Below the pieces are notes generated by a model, which was given only the letters and a program-made list of their open reading frames with translations, was not told where the DNA came from and did no database searches. Positions 7,045-15,327 of a stretch of DNA of 64,000 nt are shown piece after piece. Positions within the stretch are counted from its first letter, which is position 1. Every line of letters begins with the position of its first letter. The stretch spans positions 1-64,000 of the forward strand of contig NZ_JABXKK010000130.1 in the NCBI RefSeq assembly GCF_017115045.1. Direction: 5' to 3'. The stretch is from Nostoc sp. NMS8 (lineage in GTDB: Bacteria; Cyanobacteriota; Cyanobacteriia; Cyanobacteriales; Nostocaceae). A program made the translations under genes and the position numbers.

Positions 7045-8892
7045 TCAGTGTGAGCCTACACGTATGCTTTCTTCGTCGAGATTGTCTGGCAGAAATCCAC
7101 CTGCCTGCATTTTCCATAATCTGTAGTAAGCGCCGCCGAGTGCCAGCAGTTTAGCATGGGAACCATCCTCGATAATCCGACCTTTGTCAAACACCAAAAT
7201 CCGATCTAGATGGACGATGGTAGATAGTCGATGAGCCACTACAATGACCGTTTTCCCATTCATTGCTAAGTCGAGGGTATCTTGGATCGCTTTTTCGGTG
7301 ATTGAATCGAGGCTAGAGGTGGCTTCATCTAAAATCAGGATCGGCGCATCTTTGAGAATTACCCGTGCGATTACAATGCGCTGTCTTTGCCCTCCAGAAA
7401 GCTTTACACCACGTTCGCCTACCAGAGAATTGTAACCATCCTTGCTTTGGGCGATGAAATCGTGAGCATGAGCCTTGCGCGAAGCCTCAATCACTTCCTC
7501 ATCGGTTGCATCCAAGCGTCCGTAACGAATATTTTCTAGCAAAGTGCGATGGAACAGAGATGGATCTTGGGGAATTAAGCTGATCTGGGCGTGTAAAGCA
7601 TCTTGAGTCATGTCTCGAATATCGACCCCATCAATAATAATTTGTCCAGATTGTGGGTCGAATAAACGCAGAATTAGATTGACAAAAGTGGATTTTCCAG
7701 AGCCGGACAAGCCTACCAGTCCGATCCGCTCTCCTGGTTGGATGGTGACAGAAAGATTGTTGAAAACTTTCTTCTCTTCTGTGTAGTTGAAATTCACCCG
7801 CCGAAACTCAATCTTACCTTGAGTGATTGAGTGGGCGATCGCCTTATCGCGATCGACCAACTCGTGGGGTTGAATGATGGTGAAAACGCCATTGGCGACA
7901 TTACCAACGTGTTCAAAAAATTCCAGAAAGCGGCGGCTCAAATTACGCGCTTCACTGATAATCAATAGCGACAGGCTGGTTGCTACAACAAAGTCAGCAG
8001 TAGCAATCTTTCCTTGACTCCACAGAGAAAGCGAGTAATATAGGGTGCTGATTTTTAGAATGGCTGCTGAGATGAATTGAAACCAGCGAATGCGCTCTGA
8101 GTACCAGTTGGACTCTCTCACGTGTTTGATTTCGCGCTTTAATTGGTCATTCAAATAGTGTCGTTCAAAACCAAAACGAGCAAATAGTCGGCTACTAGTG
8201 AGATTTGTGACCGCATCTACAATGATGCCAGTTGTCTCACTTCTGGCGGCTGCGGCTTTCCGGGAGTAAAATCGGCAGCGAGTTGCTAGCCAGAACGAAA
8301 TACAGATAAAGAGAACCGCCCAGATTCCCACAAGTGCAGCCAGGGGAGGGTAAGCGCGATACAGTATTGTCGTAGCGACGCCATACACCACAATTACTGG
8401 CATAAACTCGCTAATCATCATTTGCATCGTCTGGGTAACACCTAGAGAAGTTTCGCTAATCCGATGTGCCAATGCTCCAGAAAAACTGCTGCTCAAGTAG
8501 CGATGCGAATGGTGTTGCAAGTAGGCATATAGCGATCGCACAATATGTTGTCGATGGATGGGATGGAGAATCGTCTGCAAGAGTCCAGCCGATCGCCCAA
8601 AAACCACTTCACCCACACTCAAGCCGATGAACAGCATCAGAGGTTGCTTCATGGCATCAAAAATGGGCTTACTGTCACCCGTCGATCGCGTCACACCCCG
8701 GATGATCTCGCCAATAGCATAAGGCAGCATAATGCCACAGGTTGCGTGTACGATCTCCAGGATCACCGCTAATACATACCACCAACGGAACTGGTTAACG
8801 AAATACAAAATGAACCTAAAGGGAGTTGATGGTAAATCTGGTGCATCAGGAGCGCGTTGAAAAGATTTGGATTGTCTAGTTTTTTTCGTCAT
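7045..8892 (-). CDS. ABC transporter, fused permease and ATPase (MsbA/MDR type)
   Basis: This half-transporter has about 615 residues from ATG 8892. The frame is open up to 8970, and ATGs near 8913 are alternatives; the extra N-terminus looks non-conserved. The first 330 residues contain the membrane domain with about six hydrophobic segments. The ATPase domain shows Walker A GLVGLSGSGKST (about 390-401), signature LSGGQRQR (about 496-503), Walker B ILILDEAT and the switch VAHR. Such proteins work as homodimers in the inner membrane and export lipids or drugs; the substrate cannot be read from sequence. It is the first of a run of minus-strand genes but is separated from the aldo/keto reductase by heptamer repeats. 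Confidence 0.92.
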   Translation of the reverse strand: MTKKTRQSKSFQRAPDAPDLPSTPFRFILYFVNQFRWWYVLAVILEIVHATCGIMLPYAIGEIIRGVTRSTGDSKPIFDAMKQPLMLFIGLSVGEVVFGRSAGLLQTILHPIHRQHIVRSLYAYLQHHSHRYLSSSFSGALAHRISETSLGVTQTMQMMISEFMPVIVVYGVATTILYRAYPPLAALVGIWAVLFICISFWLATRCRFYSRKAAAARSETTGIIVDAVTNLTSSRLFARFGFERHYLNDQLKREIKHVRESNWYSERIRWFQFISAAILKISTLYYSLSLWSQGKIATADFVVATSLSLLIISEARNLSRRFLEFFEHVGNVANGVFTIIQPHELVDRDKAIAHSITQGKIEFRRVNFNYTEEKKVFNNLSVTIQPGERIGLVGLSGSGKSTFVNLILRLFDPQSGQIIIDGVDIRDMTQDALHAQISLIPQDPSLFHRTLLENIRYGRLDATDEEVIEASRKAHAHDFIAQSKDGYNSLVGERGVKLSGGQRQRIVIARVILKDAPILILDEATSSLDSITEKAIQDTLDLAMNGKTVIVVAHRLSTIVHLDRILVFDKGRIIEDGSHAKLLALGGAYYRLWKMQAGGFLPDNLDEESIRVGSH

Positions 8893-9086
8893 GAAAGTCG
8901 ATCTCTTAGGCATCATTTTAGCTTTTCTACAAGATAAAAATGGACGACTGGAGCAGCCGTCCGATGGCATTAGAGACTTTTAGAAGTACTCCACTAGACC
9001 ATAATTTCTGATGGTGTGATTCCAATTAGTCATTGGTCATTTGTCATTAGTCATTTGTCATTTGTTATTCGCTGCGTCCCTAGTTT

Positions 9087-10085
9087 CTAACGAAGAGAAT
9101 CTCCTCTTCGGTATTCGGCGGTTATGTCGTCTAATTTTTGTTTCAAACTGTCGTCAAGTTTTAGTTCTACTGCTTTGAGGTTGTCAGTAAGTTGTTCTGG
9201 GCGGCTAGCGCCAATAATGGGGGCAGTAATAATGGGATTAGATAAAACCCAAGCTACTGCTAGGGTAGTGAGAGACAATCCGGCGAGATCCGCTACTGTG
9301 CGTAAATCTTCGACAGTATTGAACTCGCGATCGTGCCAGTAGCGATCTTGATAACGTTCTGCGGCAGCACCTAACGTAAAACGAGTGCCTGAGGTGGGGC
9401 CTTGAGTAAGAATGTGTTTGCCTGTAAGTAGACCACCCGCCAATGGATTGTAGGAAATTACACCCAGTCCTTCTTCTTTGGCCAAGGGCAATAGTTCTCG
9501 CTCAATTTCGCGGAATAACAAGTTATAACGGGGCTGAATTGAGATGAACTTAGTTAAATTGCGTGTCTCGGCGCGACCCAAAGCGCGGGCGAGTCTGTAG
9601 GCTAAAAAGTTGGAAACCCCGATGTAGCGCACCTTGCCAGCACTAACTACTGCATCCAGCGCTTCCAGAGTCTCATCAAGAGGGGTTGACGCATCGTCGG
9701 AGTGCAACTGGTACAAATCGATATAATCAGTTCCTAGCCGCCGTAGAGAAGCATCGATCGCATCCAAAATATGTTTCCGCGAAGCCCCTTGATCCCAAGG
9801 TGCAGGGCCAACTCGACCGACGCACTTGGTAGCTAAAATAAAATGTTCGCGTTTGCCTTTGAGCCAGCGTCCAACGATTTCTTCAGTACGTCCAGCAGTA
9901 GCAAGTCCACCACCGAGGGGATAAACATCGGCTGTATCCAAAAAATTGATCCCGCCATCAGCTGCGGTGTCAAGGATCTGCCTGGAAGTTTCTTCATCTG
10001 TCTGTAAACCAAAGGTCATAGTGCCGAGACAAAGACGCGAAACAGTCAATCCAGTTTTACCGAGCTTGGTAGTTGGTAAGGTCAT
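9087..10085 (-). CDS. Aldo/keto reductase
   Basis: The 332-residue protein is a TIM-barrel NADPH-dependent oxidoreductase. It opens with the characteristic LGKTGLTVSRLCLGTMTFG. The catalytic Asp and Tyr are in FLDTADVYPLGG (D50, Y55), the Lys in ILATKCVG and the His in LYQLHSDD. The C-terminal cofactor-binding block includes PIIGASRPEQLTDNL. It probably reduces aldehydes or ketones. It lies downstream of the SGNH hydrolase on the same strand in a run of degradative-type enzymes, which suggests it reduces a carbonyl product of that pathway, but the substrate is not known. Confidence 0.92.
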   Translation of the reverse strand: MTLPTTKLGKTGLTVSRLCLGTMTFGLQTDEETSRQILDTAADGGINFLDTADVYPLGGGLATAGRTEEIVGRWLKGKREHFILATKCVGRVGPAPWDQGASRKHILDAIDASLRRLGTDYIDLYQLHSDDASTPLDETLEALDAVVSAGKVRYIGVSNFLAYRLARALGRAETRNLTKFISIQPRYNLLFREIERELLPLAKEEGLGVISYNPLAGGLLTGKHILTQGPTSGTRFTLGAAAERYQDRYWHDREFNTVEDLRTVADLAGLSLTTLAVAWVLSNPIITAPIIGASRPEQLTDNLKAVELKLDDSLKQKLDDITAEYRRGDSLR

Positions 10086-10204
10086 AGATATGTTGTTGAT
10101 TGAGGTTGATTGAGAAAGTTTTAAAATTTTTAAATAGAATGCGACGTGCGTTCTGCGTTAGCGAGGCGGGGCGAAACTAAAACGCTATGCAATAAATGCA
10201 TTTT

Positions 10205-10825
10205 TTAAGGCGTGAACCAATTTAACCAACCTTCCCAGCTTTGGACGATCGCGGCAAATTCTGCATAACCATCTGCTTTTGGGTGAGCGCCATCATTAGC
10301 TTTTGCTTCTGCTAGCCAGATTGGTGACTTTACCAAACTAGAAAACACATCAAGATACGGAACATCTAGTTGATTACAAACCAATGCGAATTCCTGTGAT
10401 AGATTTGCAAGAATTTGATTTCTTTTTTCTTGATCGACATCACCGCAGGGTGGCGGACTAACCATCAAAATCGGATAGAGTTGCTTCGCTTGGCTTAAGA
10501 TATTGTGAGCATTGGCAATCGACTCAGAAAGTTCGATTCCTTGCTGTTTACCTGCCCATCCTGAATCATTTGCCCCAAAGGAAAACACTACTCGACCATC
10601 GGATTCTTTTGGGAGACGATAGGAGACTTCCGAGTACCAACGTTTTTTGAGATACCGACTTGTCTCTGCCCGCACCCCCAAGTTGTAATGGGTGATAGCG
10701 TATCCTCTTGATTCAGCATTGCGGCACACTCTACCTGTCCAACCCAGAAACTCTGGATCGCCTGTGCCATTGACAAAGGATTCACCAATAAAACAAATTC
10801 TGATTTCTTTACGAGAATCTGACAT
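10205..10825 (-). CDS. SGNH/GDSL-family hydrolase
   Basis: The 206-residue protein has all four SGNH blocks: ICFIGESFVNG (nucleophile S16), HYNLGVRAET (Gly), FSFGANDSGW (Asn) and NDGAHPKADGY (catalytic D178, H181). No signal peptide is seen, so it is probably cytoplasmic. Family members are esterases, thioesterases or acetylhydrolases. It sits between the aldo/keto reductase and a palindromic element, on the same strand as neighbouring hydrolases and monooxygenases, so ester hydrolysis within the same catabolic route is plausible. Confidence 0.88.
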   Translation of the reverse strand: MSDSRKEIRICFIGESFVNGTGDPEFLGWTGRVCRNAESRGYAITHYNLGVRAETSRYLKKRWYSEVSYRLPKESDGRVVFSFGANDSGWAGKQQGIELSESIANAHNILSQAKQLYPILMVSPPPCGDVDQEKRNQILANLSQEFALVCNQLDVPYLDVFSSLVKSPIWLAEAKANDGAHPKADGYAEFAAIVQSWEGWLNWFTP

Positions 10826-11054
10826 AAGTCACGTCGCTTCTCTACGAGACGCTGCGCGTAGCTTGCTTCCCCGCAGGGGTAAGCTCTTAAGCATTTAATT
10901 TACACATTGAGACCGCAGGGGGGCAGGGGGCAGGGAGCAAGGGAAAGGGTTTGCAGTTTTTCTTACCATGAATATGGTGCAATTTAAATGACGATTAGCT
11001 TACACAGACAACGGATATAGCGGTCATAATTGCATAGAATACAGACCATTTGTA

Positions 11055-11290
11055 GGGGTACAGCATTGCTCATTGGTGTCAACTTAACGCGAAACCGCTT
11101 GTCCGCCGGGAATTTCAATTCCCGTCTCATAGCTAAAGTCATCTGAAGATGACTAAATATCGCCAAAAATCTCCAGTCTACTTCAGTAGACTTAAGCTAT
11201 TAGCCCGAAAATTTATTTCCGGGCGGGCATGTCAGCCAACAGATAAGCTGTTTCCAACTTAAGTTGACACCTATGAGCATTGCTGTGCCC
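11055..11290. repeat. Palindromic element, TIR family C, with nested hairpins
   Basis: The ends (GGGTACAGCATTGCTCAT then GGTGTCAACTTAA; and TTAAGTTGACACC then TATGAGCATTGCTGTGCC) are inverted copies with a few mismatches. The 170-bp interior is a chain of smaller palindromes: CGGGAATTTCAATTCCCG, GTCATCTGAAGATGAC, AGTCTACTTCAGTAGACT and a GCCCG/CGGGC hairpin. An element with the same ends but a different interior lies at 30862-31089. It fills most of the 480-bp gap 10826-11306; the remainder holds degenerate dispersed repeats (10835-10890) and a G-rich tract. Confidence 0.75.
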
Positions 11291-11306
11291 TATTGTGTAT
11301 TGCATC

Positions 11307-11975
11307 TCAAGCAACTACAGAAATTTCACGACGGCTCTGGGAAATTAGCCACTGTTGCAACTTGGAATCGCCGTATACCTCATCTGCAATAAAATGATCG
11401 CCATCGGGCAGTATTGTCAAATCAACTTTCCCCCCGACTTTGCGTAAGCGCTCAACAAATTGTTCTGTATCCTCAATTGGCAGATTTTTGTCTTGTCCAC
11501 CTTGGAATATTTGAACGGGAATGTCTTTGAGTGCAGCTAGTTCGCTTTCTTCTAATGTTTTGGGTACTCTTCCAGATACAGGTACTAAACCTGCGAAGCG
11601 ATCGGGATGCAAAGCAGCAATATGCCAGATCCCCGCCGAACCTAAGCTGAACCCGGCTAATATCACCCGCGCTGGATCGACGGGTTGGGAAGCGATCAAT
11701 TCATCAAGTAAAGCAAGCACATCATCGGCTCGATCTGCCCAAGTCTGTTCAGCCGGAATCTGGGGTGCAGCAAAGACATAAGGTAAGGAGTTGGATGAAT
11801 CTACGAAACGAGGTAGACCCCATTTCAGCAACACATTCAAATCTATACCGCGATCGCGTCCTCCATGCAAAAACAATACCAGGGTTGCGGGTTTGTTGGC
11901 ATTATCAGAAACAGGCGAAAAAAGATAAGGCAAGGAACCATTGCTGGTTTCGTAAGAGCGTTGTTCAACAGGCAT
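11307..11975 (-). CDS. Alpha/beta hydrolase, phospholipase/carboxylesterase-like
   Basis: The protein has 222 residues from ATG 11975, which has TAGGAG ten bases upstream. The longer open frame to 12131 would translate heptamer-type repeat DNA and is rejected. Motifs: oxyanion block LFLHGGRDRG, nucleophile elbow AGFSLGSAGI (S110), acid in FQGGQDKNLP and His in DGDHFIAD. This is the layout of the small esterases resembling dienelactone hydrolase or phospholipase/carboxylesterase. Its last residues are EISVVA, similar in character to the -LVVA ends of two other enzymes in the island. It lies 131 bases after the FAD monooxygenase, in the same direction, with repeat DNA between. Confidence 0.88.
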   Translation of the reverse strand: MPVEQRSYETSNGSLPYLFSPVSDNANKPATLVLFLHGGRDRGIDLNVLLKWGLPRFVDSSNSLPYVFAAPQIPAEQTWADRADDVLALLDELIASQPVDPARVILAGFSLGSAGIWHIAALHPDRFAGLVPVSGRVPKTLEESELAALKDIPVQIFQGGQDKNLPIEDTEQFVERLRKVGGKVDLTILPDGDHFIADEVYGDSKLQQWLISQSRREISVVA

Positions 11976-12106
11976 AGTTTTGGCTCCTAATTTAAATTGG
12001 GGATTGGAAAGAGGCAGAGGGGCAGGGTGCGGGGGGCAGAGGGGAAAATTTTTCTCCCTTGCTCCCTGCTCCCTGCTCCCTTGCTTCTCCCTCAGTCCCC
12101 TATGTA

Positions 12107-13540
12107 CTAAGCCTTGACAGGCTGTTTCCACACTGCGGCGGCGTACAGTGAGGCATCGAAGTCTGGCGCGATGTTGTTGCTTGTGATTCGTGTCTCGTGC
12201 AGTGCCCAGTCGGTGAAGAATAAGTCATGAGTGATACGCGACACTATTGCCGGGACATCACGCCGGATGCTGGGCACGTCGCCGATGGGCAGACCGAAGC
12301 TCACAAAACCGGCTGGGTTGAAGACGTGGATATCCTTGAGGTAAGGTGCGCTACCGGGTACTTTTTCTTGGTATTCGTGGGCACTGCCAAGGTAGGGGTG
12401 TGTGCCCAAGTCGTCGGCGCGTTGGTCGGCTGGTGGTTGATAGCGATCGCGCCAAAGTGCAATATGCTGTGCAAAGTCAGCTAGTTCGGGCCGCTTTGTC
12501 GGATCAACAAAGTAACCGGTGCCTGCGATCGCAAAATCGAACTCAAAAACATCGTCGTTCACCTGGGCGACAATGCGCCCGCCTTCCTCGTGCGCCGATC
12601 TCCAGTTTGCAGATAAATGTAGATGAAAGTTGGGGAATGCGATCGCCCGTTGAATTGCGTCGGCTGGTGGTGTAGAACCAACTTCACGAAAACGCCAAGC
12701 TTGGAACCAACGGGCTGCATCAGGTAGTTCTGGATAGTTGTAGTAAGCGCCAGGATACCCACGCACGCGATTTATCGGCAGCGATGCGATCTCTGATCGC
12801 CGGGCAAACAAATGCACCGCCTTTGCCCCCGATTCCAGCGCCACCCCTGCGGCATCGAAAGCTGAGGCCGCAGCACCCAGCACTGCTACAGTTTTGCCGC
12901 GCAATGCGCCGAAGTCGATGGTATCGACAGTGTGGGCATACAGCCTGCGTGGTAGACTATCTAACACTGGTGGCACGTATGGGCCGCCAGTACCAGCCAC
13001 GCCATTAGCAAAGATAATCTTGCGCGTCGTCTCTACCTGTGGGACACCGTTCACCTCAAGATGCAGACGAAAAAAACCTTCAGCCGGCTCAATTCGCACT
13101 AGCCGCGTCTGATACCGAACTGTGATGCCCAAAAATTGCCGATACCAGCTGAGGTACTCAGCCCATAGCAATCTGGGGATACGGTCGATCGCTGCGTAGG
13201 CATCAGCACCGTGTCGCGCTTCATACCAAGCCTGGAACGACAGCGCCGGAATACCAAGTTCAGGGCCGGGCAAGTTCTTCGGTGTGCGTAGTTTATTCAT
13301 CCGCGCTCGGTTGAGCCACACGCCAGCATGGGCTTCATCTTTGGCCGCGTCGATCACCGTCACGCGACCGATGCCAGCGCGCCGCAGTGCAAATGCAAAG
13401 ACGCTGCCGCTACCGCTACCACCCACAACCGTGACGTTGTGATCGATGCCTTGGCGATCGGGTATCCAGCTATCAGGATCGGGGCCAATTAGACGTAGCG
13501 CCTCGCGGGCCCCAATATCAGGATCAGTCGTTATTGTCAT
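12107..13540 (-). CDS. FAD-dependent monooxygenase/oxidoreductase, GC-rich
   Basis: The 477-residue flavoprotein has a first dinucleotide fold at VTVVGGSGSGS (about residues 36-46) for FAD and a second at VAVLGAAASAFDAAG for NADPH. The pattern ANGVAGTGGPYVPP resembles the flavin-containing/Baeyer-Villiger monooxygenase superfamily, though the exact signature of either is not clear. It would oxygenate a small organic molecule or act as a related oxidoreductase. It is visibly richer in G+C than its neighbours (for example 39 of 60 bases at 12841-12900 against 26 of 60 at 14461-14520), which suggests horizontal acquisition. It precedes the alpha/beta hydrolase in the same direction. Confidence 0.85.
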   Translation of the reverse strand: MTITTDPDIGAREALRLIGPDPDSWIPDRQGIDHNVTVVGGSGSGSVFAFALRRAGIGRVTVIDAAKDEAHAGVWLNRARMNKLRTPKNLPGPELGIPALSFQAWYEARHGADAYAAIDRIPRLLWAEYLSWYRQFLGITVRYQTRLVRIEPAEGFFRLHLEVNGVPQVETTRKIIFANGVAGTGGPYVPPVLDSLPRRLYAHTVDTIDFGALRGKTVAVLGAAASAFDAAGVALESGAKAVHLFARRSEIASLPINRVRGYPGAYYNYPELPDAARWFQAWRFREVGSTPPADAIQRAIAFPNFHLHLSANWRSAHEEGGRIVAQVNDDVFEFDFAIAGTGYFVDPTKRPELADFAQHIALWRDRYQPPADQRADDLGTHPYLGSAHEYQEKVPGSAPYLKDIHVFNPAGFVSFGLPIGDVPSIRRDVPAIVSRITHDLFFTDWALHETRITSNNIAPDFDASLYAAAVWKQPVKA

Positions 13541-13620
13541 GTCGATCTCCCAAGGTGAAACACTATGAGGATGAGGGAGATGAGGAAGAATAATCTCCCC
13601 CGACTCCCTGATCTCGCCTT

Positions 13621-15159
13621 TTACGCTACTACTAGATTCTTGTCCACTTGTTGAAATTCGGTGTTACTCACCTTAGATTCGATCGCTGTACCCTTGAAGA
13701 ATTCGGGGTTAGCTTGGGTGTAAAACTTGTAGGGATTAGCGAATACATAAGATTTGAATTCGGCTTCGGAAATAACGCCTTCTTGTACGAGATCCCAGCT
13801 TTCAGCCAAGGGAGAGGTGAGGTCTGGCACATCCCAGTGACCAACATCGGAGGAATAGATGGCGTTGATCTTGACTTTCAAGGGATTGGCTTTGTCATTG
13901 AATGCCGTAGCGATGGTGCGATCGTCGGACTCGGAACCAAAGAAGAAACTGTTCACCCAGCGATCGCGGATGTCTTCAATTGTTTCAATGCCAGCTGCTG
14001 CAAAATCGTTCAATTCGCTACCGATGGGTGCGCGGCTATGACGGCTGAATGAAGCTCCCAGTACAGTTTTGGTCAATTCATCCTTATCGAGGGAATACCC
14101 TTGAGCAACTTCTGCACCGTAGCGCTCAAATATCTCAAATAGCTCATCAGCATTGGTCAAGGCTGGATTGTAGTTTTCCAGTGCCTTGATGTTGCGCTTC
14201 AAGAACCGATCCACCAAATGGATGTAGACACGCGCACCCCAATCTGCGCCACCTTCTAGCATAGCTACGCGTAACTGTGGAAAACGCTTGGTAACACCAC
14301 CAAAGAACAGCGCCTTGGCAAATGCTTCCGAACCATCGGCAAAGTGACCGATATGGTTGTTCATGTAGTTACTGATGGAGGAGCGGCCAGTCCAGCCCTG
14401 ACTGCCGTAATGGGTGGTGACGGGTACGCCCAGTTCCACGACTTTCGCCCAGAAGGGATCGTAGTCGTATTCACTATCTAGCCCGTAGAAGTCGATATAA
14501 GAGGCATACTTGGCGATTTCGGGGAATTTATCGGCTGGATATTTATCAGCGATCGCTTTGATTGGCCGCTTCACGCCTCCAGTGATATTAATCACTTTCA
14601 AGCCAAGTGTTTTTACGGCAAACTCTAACTCCTCAATGCCTTCTTCGGGAGTAGTTAAGGGGATACCAGCTACCGGTGTTAGGCGATCGCTATATTTCCG
14701 GTAAATATCAGCATGATAGTGATTTACTGCACGTTGCAGCGCTTGACGATTCTCTGCACTGGCTCCAGCTGGTGCTAAAACATTGTTGGGAAACAGCACT
14801 GAATAGTCAGATCCTTGCTCTGCCTGACGCTCATAGAGCAATCCGGGCAGGGTGTAAGTAGCAAGATCCAGTGTATTTTTGGTAACTCTAGCCCACCAAG
14901 GCGATCGGATTGTCCGATTGTATTGACGTTCTTCAGGGGTTTGTTGATACCAGTCTTTACCGTTGCTCTTAGAGTTGAGACGAGAAGCTTCAGTCTTACG
15001 TAACTCGTCTACAAGTTTCACACCGCCGTACTTAGCGATGTAATCCTCAAAAGCTGGCGTGAAATCATTGGTATGAACATCGGTGTCGATTACTGGATAA
15101 TCAAGTGTTGCTCTGATTGCAGCAGAGCGTGAAGTCTTCAATCGGCTATATTCAGTCAT
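13621..15159 (-). CDS. Amidohydrolase-family metal-dependent hydrolase
   Basis: The 512-residue protein belongs to the amidohydrolase-2 group (related to decarboxylases such as ACMSD). N-terminal metal motif: VIDTDVHTND, where the usual second His of DxHxH is Asn (D27, H29, N31). Other conserved blocks are PVTTHYGSQGW, AMLEGGADWGARVY and IYSSDVGHWDVPD (metal-binding Asp). It may hydrolyse or decarboxylate a cyclic intermediate. The protein ends in QQVDKNLVVA, exactly the last ten residues of the unrelated FMN monooxygenase gene just upstream (15328-16695). The genes are 168 bases apart in the same direction and look like parts of one catabolic unit. Confidence 0.88.
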   Translation of the reverse strand: MTEYSRLKTSRSAAIRATLDYPVIDTDVHTNDFTPAFEDYIAKYGGVKLVDELRKTEASRLNSKSNGKDWYQQTPEERQYNRTIRSPWWARVTKNTLDLATYTLPGLLYERQAEQGSDYSVLFPNNVLAPAGASAENRQALQRAVNHYHADIYRKYSDRLTPVAGIPLTTPEEGIEELEFAVKTLGLKVINITGGVKRPIKAIADKYPADKFPEIAKYASYIDFYGLDSEYDYDPFWAKVVELGVPVTTHYGSQGWTGRSSISNYMNNHIGHFADGSEAFAKALFFGGVTKRFPQLRVAMLEGGADWGARVYIHLVDRFLKRNIKALENYNPALTNADELFEIFERYGAEVAQGYSLDKDELTKTVLGASFSRHSRAPIGSELNDFAAAGIETIEDIRDRWVNSFFFGSESDDRTIATAFNDKANPLKVKINAIYSSDVGHWDVPDLTSPLAESWDLVQEGVISEAEFKSYVFANPYKFYTQANPEFFKGTAIESKVSNTEFQQVDKNLVVA

Positions 15160-15327
15160 ATTTTTCCTTCAAAAAATTACAGGTTTTTCCAAGCATCCAA
15201 TGCTGCTTAGGGCTGTCCTTTGTAAATACAAATGACAAAGGACAAATGACTAATGACAAATATTTCAAGTTCTGTAGGGCGGCGATCTACAGAAAGTGCA
15301 ATTTAAAAGGTTTTGTGAAAAATTCAT

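Noticed and set aside
10984..11166. 60-codon minus-strand frame
   Set aside because: It runs through the family C palindromic element and reads through its terminal repeat.
12001..12131. N-terminal extension of the alpha/beta hydrolase
   Set aside because: It would translate heptamer/poly-purine repeat DNA; the ATG at 11975 has a proper ribosome binding site.
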